This document shows positions 13,739 to 19,134 of a stretch of DNA of 19,134 nt, piece after piece; position 1 is the first letter of the stretch; every line of letters begins with the position of its first letter. The notes below the pieces were generated by a model. It made no database searches, was not told where the DNA came from, and saw only the letters and a program-made list of their open reading frames with translations. The DNA comes from JBFHKO01 sp041595355. Lineage in GTDB: Bacteria; Pseudomonadota; Gammaproteobacteria; Enterobacterales; Aeromonadaceae. The DNA lies in the NCBI GenBank assembly GCA_041595355.1, contig JBFHKO010000027.1, positions 1 to 19,134 of the forward strand, written 5' to 3'. The translations under genes and the position numbers were made by a program.

Positions 13739-14641
13739 ATGTCTGCATTTGCCTTTTTAGGAACCCTGGAGATTGGCTTTATCTATGGCCTGGTGGCCAT
13801 TGGTGTCTATCTCACTTTTCGGGTACTGGATTTTCCCGACCTCACGGTCGACGGTAGCTTCACCCTCGGAGCGGCCGCCACCGCCACCCTGATTGTGCTG
13901 GGCATGAACGCCTATCTGGCGACCCTGGTCGGCACCCTGGCGGCGGCCTCGGCCGGGCTGGTGACCGCCTGGCTCAATCTGCGTTTCAACATACTGCACC
14001 TGCTGGCCAGTATTCTCACCATGACGGCCCTCTACACCATCAACCTGAGGGTGATGGGCAAGCCCAATCTGGCCCTCATCATGGAGCCGACCGTGCTGAC
14101 CCCCTTCGAGGGACTGGGGCTGGCGGACATGTACATGAAGGTGCTGTTTGTGGCCGTCAGTGCCCTGCTGGTCGGGCTGGCTGTCGCCTGGTTCCTCACC
14201 ACCCAGTATGGGCTGGCGATGCGGGCGGTGGGTGCCAACAAACGCATGGCCCAGGCCAATGGCATAGTGGTGAGCGAGAAGGTCTATGTTGGCCTGGCGC
14301 TCTCCAATGGTCTGGTGGGGCTGGCCGGAGCGCTGTTTGCCCAGACCAACGGCTTTGCCGACTCCACCATGGGCATTGGTACCATAGTGGTGGGCCTGGC
14401 GGCCGTCATCATCGGTCAATCGCTGTTTAACAGCCGCTCGATGCGGGTGATTGTGCTGAGCTGTATCATCGGTTCGCTGCTCTACCGGCTGGCTGTCTCC
14501 ATGGCGTTGAATGCCGATTTCCTCGGTTTCAATGCCTCCGATCTGAATCTGATCACCGCCGTACTGGTGGCGCTGTCGCTGGTGTTCCCCAAGCTGCGCG
14601 CCGAGTGGAAGGCGAAACGCGCGCTGGAGGATGAAGCATGA
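13739..14641 (+). CDS. ABC importer permease (TrpY-like, COG4120 type)
   Basis: A 300-residue, very hydrophobic inner-membrane protein with about eight predicted helices, of the BPD_transp_2 type found in branched-chain amino acid and TrpXYZ importers. The sequence FRVLDFPDLTVDGSFTLGAA near the N-terminus and GLVGLAGALFAQTNGFAD in the middle, followed by MGIGTIVVGLAAVIIGQ, are family hallmarks. It should form the homodimeric channel. It starts 15 nt after the binding-protein stop (no clear Shine-Dalgarno) and its stop overlaps the ATPase start by 4 nt (ATGA), indicating coupled translation. Confidence 0.93.
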   Translation: MSAFAFLGTLEIGFIYGLVAIGVYLTFRVLDFPDLTVDGSFTLGAAATATLIVLGMNAYLATLVGTLAAASAGLVTAWLNLRFNILHLLASILTMTALYTINLRVMGKPNLALIMEPTVLTPFEGLGLADMYMKVLFVAVSALLVGLAVAWFLTTQYGLAMRAVGANKRMAQANGIVVSEKVYVGLALSNGLVGLAGALFAQTNGFADSTMGIGTIVVGLAAVIIGQSLFNSRSMRVIVLSCIIGSLLYRLAVSMALNADFLGFNASDLNLITAVLVALSLVFPKLRAEWKAKRALEDEA

Positions 14642-15441
14642 TCCGCTGCGAAAACCTGCATGTCACCTTCAACCGTGGCCTGCCGACCGAAAAACTGGCC
14701 CTGCGCGGAATCGACCTGCGCATCCCCGAGGGCGAGTTCGTAACCGTCATCGGTTCCAATGGGGCCGGAAAGTCAACCCTGCTCAACACCATTGCCGGTG
14801 ACATCAGGGCCACCCGTGGCCGGATCTATTTCGGCGAACGGGATGTGACCAGACTGCCGGCGCCTGCACGCACCGGTGACATCGCCCGCGTCTTCCAGGA
14901 TCCGCTGGCCGGCACCTGTGGCAACCTGACGGTCGAGGAAAACATGGCCCTCGCCTATGGCCGCGGGCGGCGCGGCCGCTTGACCCCGGCGCTGAATGAC
15001 AAGCTGCGCGCCATCTTCCGCGAACAGCTGAGTCGTCTCAATCTGGGGCTGGAGGAGCGGCTGGAAAGCGAGATGGGGCTGTTGTCCGGCGGTCAGCGCC
15101 AGTCGGTGAGTTTGCTGATGGCGGCATTGCAGCCCAGCAGCATCCTGTTGCTGGATGAACACACGGCGGCACTGGATCCCAAGACCGCCGCCCTGATCAT
15201 GGATATCTCGTCGCAGATCATCGAAGAGAAGCAGTTGACCGTGATGATGGTGACTCACTCCATGCGCCAGGCGCTGGATCATGGTTCGCGGACCCTGATG
15301 CTGCATGAAGGGAAAATCATCTTCGATCTCACCGGCGCGCAACGTGCCGCGTATGAGGTCAAGGATCTGCTCAATCTGTTTGCCCAGGCTCGCACCGATG
15401 GCGAAGAGCTGGACGATGACAAGCTGCTGCTGGGCAGCTGA
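14638..15441 (+). CDS. ABC importer ATP-binding protein (TrpZ-like, COG1101 type)
   Basis: A 267-residue cytoplasmic ATPase. Walker A is GSNGAGKST (39-47), the Q-loop VFQDP (85-89), the signature LSGGQRQS (149-156), Walker B ILLLDEH (169-175) and the H-loop THS (H207). The Walker B glutamate is followed by HTAALDP, as in the COG1101 group. It is coupled to the permease by an ATGA overlap. It energises the importer together with the two upstream genes. It is last in the operon, with a stem-loop about 60 nt downstream. Confidence 0.94.
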   Translation: MIRCENLHVTFNRGLPTEKLALRGIDLRIPEGEFVTVIGSNGAGKSTLLNTIAGDIRATRGRIYFGERDVTRLPAPARTGDIARVFQDPLAGTCGNLTVEENMALAYGRGRRGRLTPALNDKLRAIFREQLSRLNLGLEERLESEMGLLSGGQRQSVSLLMAALQPSSILLLDEHTAALDPKTAALIMDISSQIIEEKQLTVMMVTHSMRQALDHGSRTLMLHEGKIIFDLTGAQRAAYEVKDLLNLFAQARTDGEELDDDKLLLGS

Positions 15442-15502
15442 CCTTCCCAGTCGCTGAAGGCCGGGGTGGCTCACCGGAACCTTTCACTCATGCACCCCAG
15501 TC

Positions 15503-15532
15503 AGCCCCCGGCGCCCTTGTGCGCCTGGGGCT
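15503..15532. terminator. Stem-loop between convergent ABC operons
   Basis: A 12-nt stem with one mismatch, AGCCCCCGGCGC (15503-15514) / GCGCCTGGGGCT (15521-15532), loop CCTTGT. It lies between the plus-strand ATPase stop (15441) and the minus-strand permease stop (15571). There is no clear T-run on either side, so it is probably a weak bidirectional terminator. Confidence 0.55.
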
Positions 15533-15570
15533 GTACCTCTTCTCAACAGCCGCTCCCGTTTCCCATTTCG

Positions 15571-17052
15571 TCACGACGCCCTTGAGCGCTCCACGCCGGC
15601 CCGCTGCCGCAGGCTGCGCGACAGGTTGTCGATCAGCATGTTCAGCAGGGCGCTGATGAGGATCAGCAGCATGGCCCGGTCGTAACGGATCTCGGCAAAG
15701 GCGGAGTCGATATAGAACCCCAGGGTGGTGACGCCCAGAATGCCGAGGATGGCGCTTTCCCGCAGTATCACCTCCCAGCGATAGAACAGGAATCCCAGCA
15801 GTTGCGGAAACAGGGGCGGCACCACTTCATACCAATAGCGGTTGAGGCCGCGGCTGGCATCGATCCGCAGTTGCAGCGGCTGGGCAAGGCGGGCCATCAG
15901 GTAGCCGAGCAGGCCGCCATTGTGGAGTGACAGGGCCAGCACCGCCGGCAGCATGGAGGGGCCGAGCAGCAACAGGGCGATAAAGGCCAGCAGCATCTCC
16001 GGCGTCGAGCGCAGCACCAGCAGCAGGGCATGACCCAGTGGTGCCACGCCCGGGGCAACAAAGTGGCGCGAGCCGATCCAGAACAGCCCCAGGCTGACCA
16101 GCAGCGAGCCAGCCAGTGCCATCTGGGTCAGGATCAGGGTGTTGAGCGTCGCGCCGATAGCCTGCTCCTGCAGCAGTGTCACCAGCCAGTGCCAGCTGCC
16201 GCCGAGATCGCCCGCCCGCAGCGGCGCCGGCCAGATATCCACGCTGACGAAGCGCAGCACCAGCGACAGATCGATATCCGGTTGTGGTGGCAACCACCAT
16301 AGTGACGCCAGCAGGTAGAGCGGCAAGAGGGCAGGGCGCAGCCACAGGTGGATGGTCGCGATCAGCAGGAAAAACAGCAGCAGCAGGGCGGTTGCCTGGT
16401 CGTAACTGCCCTGCTTGAGGGCGGTTTCCAGGTGAAAGCCCAGCGTCGGCAGGCCGATAAAGCCCAGCACGGTGGCGGAGCGCAGGGCGCATTCGAAGCG
16501 GTAACGGCTGTAGCTCTTGAGGGCCGGCCAGGCCAGTGGCAGGCGCGCGTACAGAAAACGGCTCAGCAAGCCGGTGCGGGCGGGCAGGTTGCGAGACGGG
16601 GTGGCATCGACCAGTTGCAGGGTCTCGGCATAGACCTTGGCGAAGGTGCAGCCGTAAGGCAGCAGTATGGCCAGCAGCCCGGTCAGGGCCGACAGGCCGA
16701 AGATCTGCATGAAGATCAGGGCCCAGAACAGCTCATGGATGGCGCGGATAAAGGCGCAGCCAAGGCGCACCGGGCGCAGGTGAAACAGCAGCGCCAGCAA
16801 CAGACCGAGGAGGATGGCGCCGGCGCTGCCGAGCAGGGCGAAGCTGACCGTGTACGCCAGTGCCGTCAGGGGCGACTCCAGCGAGACGAAATCGGGGGCC
16901 AGCAGCCCGCGCATCATCCTCGCCAGCTCCAGTCCGGGTTCGGTATGGCCTATCTCCAGATCGGCGGCCGGCAGGCACACCAAGGCCATGACGATGACCA
17001 GTCCTGCCAGATTGCGCAGGCGGGTCGCGGTACTAGTTGCGGTAAAGGGCAT
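15571..17052 (-). CDS. Fused double permease of a phosphonate/putative-selenate type ABC importer
   Basis: A 493-residue inner-membrane protein made of two tandem PhnE-like BPD_transp_1 halves, about residues 60-255 and 300-490. The N-half contains FIRAIHELFWALIFMQIFGL and TVLGFIGLPTLGFHLETALK; the C-half contains LVLRSTPEMLLAFIALLLLG and SAILGILGVTTLGFYIDSAF. The repeated GLPTLGF / GVTTLGF and R-x-x-P/H-E blocks are the PhnE signatures. Each half normally occurs as a separate protein of about 260 residues, so this is a fusion forming the whole channel. I chose ATG 17052, overlapping the ATPase stop by 20 nt; ATG 17067 is possible. It is the last gene of a minus-strand operon behind the binding protein and ATPase. 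Confidence 0.92.
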   Translation of the reverse strand: MPFTATSTATRLRNLAGLVIVMALVCLPAADLEIGHTEPGLELARMMRGLLAPDFVSLESPLTALAYTVSFALLGSAGAILLGLLLALLFHLRPVRLGCAFIRAIHELFWALIFMQIFGLSALTGLLAILLPYGCTFAKVYAETLQLVDATPSRNLPARTGLLSRFLYARLPLAWPALKSYSRYRFECALRSATVLGFIGLPTLGFHLETALKQGSYDQATALLLLFFLLIATIHLWLRPALLPLYLLASLWWLPPQPDIDLSLVLRFVSVDIWPAPLRAGDLGGSWHWLVTLLQEQAIGATLNTLILTQMALAGSLLVSLGLFWIGSRHFVAPGVAPLGHALLLVLRSTPEMLLAFIALLLLGPSMLPAVLALSLHNGGLLGYLMARLAQPLQLRIDASRGLNRYWYEVVPPLFPQLLGFLFYRWEVILRESAILGILGVTTLGFYIDSAFAEIRYDRAMLLILISALLNMLIDNLSRSLRQRAGVERSRAS

Positions 17053-17695
17053 GCAGGCGCTGTTCATCAATATGGTGTGCGGGAAGATCGAAGGCGATAC
17101 GACCGGCATTGAGACCGATAACGCGGCTGAAGCGTCGCAGCGCCAACTGCTGATCGTGCAGCGCCACCACCGAGGTGGTGTGCTGGCGCTGGATCAGGGT
17201 CAGCATTTCGTCGGATTGCAGCGGGTCGAGGCTGGATGTGGGCTCGTCCCCCAGAAAGATGGGTTGGCGCTGATACAGCGCCCGGGCAATGGCGGTGCGC
17301 TGCTGTTGCCCGCCGGAAAGCCGGTCCACCGACACCATCAGCTTGTCGGCCATGCCCAGCGTGGCGAGCAGCGTTTCAATCGCCTGCCGGTGGCCGCGCC
17401 AGGGGCGGATCAAGTTGAGCAGGTTATAGAGCGCCGAGTGGCGGTGCAGCTGGCCCATATAGACGTTGTGGTAGGCACTGAGCACCGGCACCAGGCCGCA
17501 GGCCTGGGTGCAGAGGGCGCTATGCTCCCTCTGCTGCCGGTAGAGATGCTGCAACAGGGTGGATTTGCCACTGCCGCTCGGCCCGACCAGCGCCACATGC
17601 TCGCCCGACTCGATGCGCACCGTGACGTCTCGAAGGACCGGTGCGCTGCCATAGTCGAGCGAGGCATTCTGGAGCTCAAACAGGGGAGCACTCAA
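17033..17695 (-). CDS. Short ATPase of a phosphonate/putative-selenate type ABC importer (PhnC-like)
   Basis: A 220-residue ATPase. Walker A GPSGSGKST (38-46), Q-loop residue at Q64 (ALCTQACGLVPVLSAYHNV), signature LSGGQQQR (126-133), Walker B IFLGDEP (146-152), D-loop SSLDP and H-loop H180. It is shorter than PhnC (about 260): the stretch between Walker A and the Q-loop is reduced to about 18 residues, removing part of the antiparallel sheet. The start is a TTG at 17695 that overlaps the binding-protein stop as TTGA, so it is translationally coupled; no alternative ATG or GTG near the N-terminus fits. Confidence 0.92.
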   Translation of the reverse strand: MSAPLFELQNASLDYGSAPVLRDVTVRIESGEHVALVGPSGSGKSTLLQHLYRQQREHSALCTQACGLVPVLSAYHNVYMGQLHRHSALYNLLNLIRPWRGHRQAIETLLATLGMADKLMVSVDRLSGGQQQRTAIARALYQRQPIFLGDEPTSSLDPLQSDEMLTLIQRQHTTSVVALHDQQLALRRFSRVIGLNAGRIAFDLPAHHIDEQRLHALYRN

Positions 17696-18567
17696 TCGCT
17701 GAGTCCGATGCTGCGCGCTGTCTCTTCGATGGGGGCATAGTCGGCATTGCTGGCCGGAACAAATCCCTGTCGGGGGAAGCTCGCCAGCAGCGCCGGATCT
17801 TTCATCTCAAGCAGGGCGGTGCGGACCTTGTCGGTGAAGCCGGCACCAAAGACCGCATCGACATCGCCACGCAGGGTCCACTGGTAATCGGGATAGGTGG
17901 GGGTTTCCCAAATCACCTTTACCTTGGCCGGATCGACGCTACCGTCAGCCAGAGCCTGCTCCCACACCTGGTAGTTGACCGCGCCCACCTGATAGGCACC
18001 GGATTCAACCTGGGCGATGGTGCGGTGGTGATCGTCGGAGAAACCGACGCGCTTGAAGATCGCCTCGGGGGCTGCCGAGAATGCCTGGCGCAGATAGAAT
18101 TCCGGCATCAGTCGCCCGGAGGTGGAGCTCTTGGCGCCGAAGGTGAAGCTCATGCCCTTGAGCGTGGCCGGCAGATGCTCGGACTTGCCGAGACCGGTGC
18201 TGTGGTGGGCGATGAAATAGCTCTTGAAAAATTGATCTTCGTAGCCCTGGGCCAGCGCTTGGGAACCCGGGACCAGATGGCGGGCCTGTACGCCGGAAAG
18301 GCCACCGAACCAGGCCAGCTGCACCTGATTGTTACGAAATGCGGTGACGGCGGCGGGGTAGCTCTTCACCGGGATGTACTTCACCTCCACGCCCAGCTGC
18401 TGGCTGAGATAGGCGGCCACCTGGGCAAAGCGGGTATTGAGCAGGGATTCATCCTGATCCGGAATGGCAGTAAAGGTGAAGGTAGCGGCCTGAGCGGTCA
18501 GCGCAGCAGACAACGAGAGCGTGGCCGCCAGCAGGGCTGGCCCGAATTTTCTCAAACAGGAAGTCAT
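17692..18567 (-). CDS. Periplasmic binding protein of a phosphonate/putative-selenate type ABC importer
   Basis: A 291-residue protein starting at ATG 18567 with AGAGG upstream. The signal peptide is residues 1-27 (ALLAATLSLSAALTAQA). The mature protein belongs to the PhnD-like fold: FTAIPDQDESLL, then LGVEVKYIPVKSYPAAV, QLAWFGGLSGVQAR, TFGAKSSTSGRLMPEFYL and ETPTYPDYQWTLRGDVD. The AWFGG and SSTSGRLMPEF blocks with the TPTYPDYQWT motif fit the TIGR04553 family annotated as putative selenate binding proteins better than classical PhnD. That annotation rests on genomic association with selenium genes, and no such gene is visible here, so phosphonate, phosphite or another oxyanion remains possible. 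It is the first gene of the operon, promoter region 18568-18756. Confidence 0.88.
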   Translation of the reverse strand: MTSCLRKFGPALLAATLSLSAALTAQAATFTFTAIPDQDESLLNTRFAQVAAYLSQQLGVEVKYIPVKSYPAAVTAFRNNQVQLAWFGGLSGVQARHLVPGSQALAQGYEDQFFKSYFIAHHSTGLGKSEHLPATLKGMSFTFGAKSSTSGRLMPEFYLRQAFSAAPEAIFKRVGFSDDHHRTIAQVESGAYQVGAVNYQVWEQALADGSVDPAKVKVIWETPTYPDYQWTLRGDVDAVFGAGFTDKVRTALLEMKDPALLASFPRQGFVPASNADYAPIEETARSIGLSD

Positions 18568-18664
18568 GGAAGCCTCTGGTATGTTGTCGGTGGTGGGGGC
18601 GACGAACCCGTCACCGCATGGGGATTGTCTATCCAGCGTCGGATTGCCTCGGCATGGCCGCGAA

Positions 18665-18670
18665 ATTGTA
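18665..18670 (-). promoter_or_regulatory. Possible -10 element for the PhnD-like operon
   Basis: TACAAT on the minus strand, 98 bp upstream of ATG 18567, preceded by a run of nine A. No recognisable -35 at 16-18 bp. Confidence 0.3.
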
Positions 18671-18756
18671 CCCGCTGTGTTTTTTTTTGCAGCTGATAAT
18701 CGCAGCCAGGGGCGGCATCGGGCTCGACATGGCCGGCGACAGCGTGGCGCAGGCAT

Positions 18757-18785
18757 AAAAAACCCCGGCGCCAGGCCGGGGTAAA
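18757..18785 (-). terminator. Rho-independent terminator of fruA
   Basis: Stem CCCCGGC (18763-18769) / GCCGGGG (18775-18781), loop of 5 nt, flanked by TTTT on entry and a six-T run on exit when read on the minus strand. It lies 49 nt after the FruA stop (18834). Confidence 0.9.
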
Positions 18786-18833
18786 ACGCACACAGTAAAC
18801 ACATTCGTCAGGACCATCACAGGTCAGTGGGGC

Positions 18834-19134
18834 TTATTGGGCTGCCACGGCGGTCTTCATGTCGGCCATTTCCTTCGGCTTGATGAAGGCGTACAGGATA
18901 CCGGTCACCGCCGTGCCGGCGGCAATGGCGAGCACGTACATCAGTACCGGGCTGATGGCGTTCGGGATCAGCAGTACGAAGATGCCACCGTGGGGAGCCA
19001 GCAGCTGGCAACCGAACAGCATGGAGAGCGCACCGGTCACGGCACCCCCCAGCATGGTGCAGGGCACGACACGCATCGGATCGCGGGCGGCAAAGGGAAT
19101 GGCACCTTCGGAGATGAAGCACAGACCCAGTACG
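18834..19134 (-). CDS. fruA: PTS fructose transporter subunit IIBC, C-terminal part
   Basis: The last 99 residues of a PTS membrane protein, running off the right edge. The frame reads LCFISEGAIPFAARDPMRV, then CTMLGGAVTGALSMLFG and LLAPHGGIFVLLIPNA, ending in a KPKEMADMKTAVAAQ tail and TAA at 18834. The SEGAIPFAA-DP and APHGG-FV blocks are diagnostic of fructose-type EIIC. FruA phosphorylates and imports fructose across the inner membrane using FruB. Its partners fruB and fruK would lie beyond the window. A terminator follows. Confidence 0.92.
   Translation of the reverse strand, partial: VLGLCFISEGAIPFAARDPMRVVPCTMLGGAVTGALSMLFGCQLLAPHGGIFVLLIPNAISPVLMYVLAIAAGTAVTGILYAFIKPKEMADMKTAVAAQ

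Noticed and set aside
16348..17112. 254-residue Gln/Gly-rich open frame antisense to the fused permease
   Set aside because: The composition is the mirror of hydrophobic codons on the other strand; no start signal.
17641..18696. 351-residue plus-strand open frame opposite the PhnD-like gene
   Set aside because: Gly-rich shadow; the minus strand encodes a complete binding protein with signal peptide.

Overview
The window looks like chromosomal DNA of a GC-rich gammaproteobacterium. I favour Aeromonas or a close relative, because of the tRNA-His/tRNA-Leu operon, the FruA-type PTS protein at the right edge, the BaeR-like regulator and the overall gene style. That is an inference, since no species marker is present.

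Layout, left to right. (1) 21-267: tRNA-His, tRNA-Leu(UAG) and a strong terminator. (2) About 270-4600: a patchy accessory stretch. It holds a WYL-domain regulator fragment beside the tRNAs, an intact divergent LysR regulator / MFS exporter pair, a luciferase-like monooxygenase remnant with an internal deletion, the frameshifted tail of an IS4-family transposase, an EamA/DMT exporter, and a frameshifted N-terminus of another LysR regulator. (3) 4902-10946: six same-strand genes, encoding a two-haem ferric-reductase-like membrane flavoprotein, a 2x[4Fe-4S] ferredoxin, a Tat-exported FAD protein of the fumarate reductase / AprA superfamily with a proline-rich repeat insert, a BaeS-like sensor kinase, a BaeR-like response regulator and a small secreted four-cysteine protein. 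(4) 11159-12391: a compact DEAD-box RNA helicase. (5) 12764-15441: an ABC importer of the TrpXYZ type (binding protein, permease, ATPase). (6) 15571-18567, minus strand: a second ABC importer of the phosphonate/putative-selenate type (binding protein, short ATPase, fused double permease). (7) 18834-19134, minus strand: the C-terminus of the fructose PTS protein FruA.

The most interesting part is the 4902-10946 block. My reading is that NAD(P)H electrons pass from the cytoplasmic FNR-like domain through two membrane haems to the periplasm, and on to a Tat-exported flavoprotein, probably with the ferredoxin as its partner. The kinase/regulator pair would sense an envelope signal and may control both the redox genes and the small secreted protein. 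Repeated TCTCCAT-like motifs before the first gene and before the small-protein gene resemble the core of the E. coli BaeR box. Substrate, electron acceptor and signal are unknown.

Most coding calls rest on recognisable motifs in the translated sequence. Pseudogene calls rest on remembered family signatures and have lower confidence. No CRISPR array, complete insertion sequence or origin was seen.
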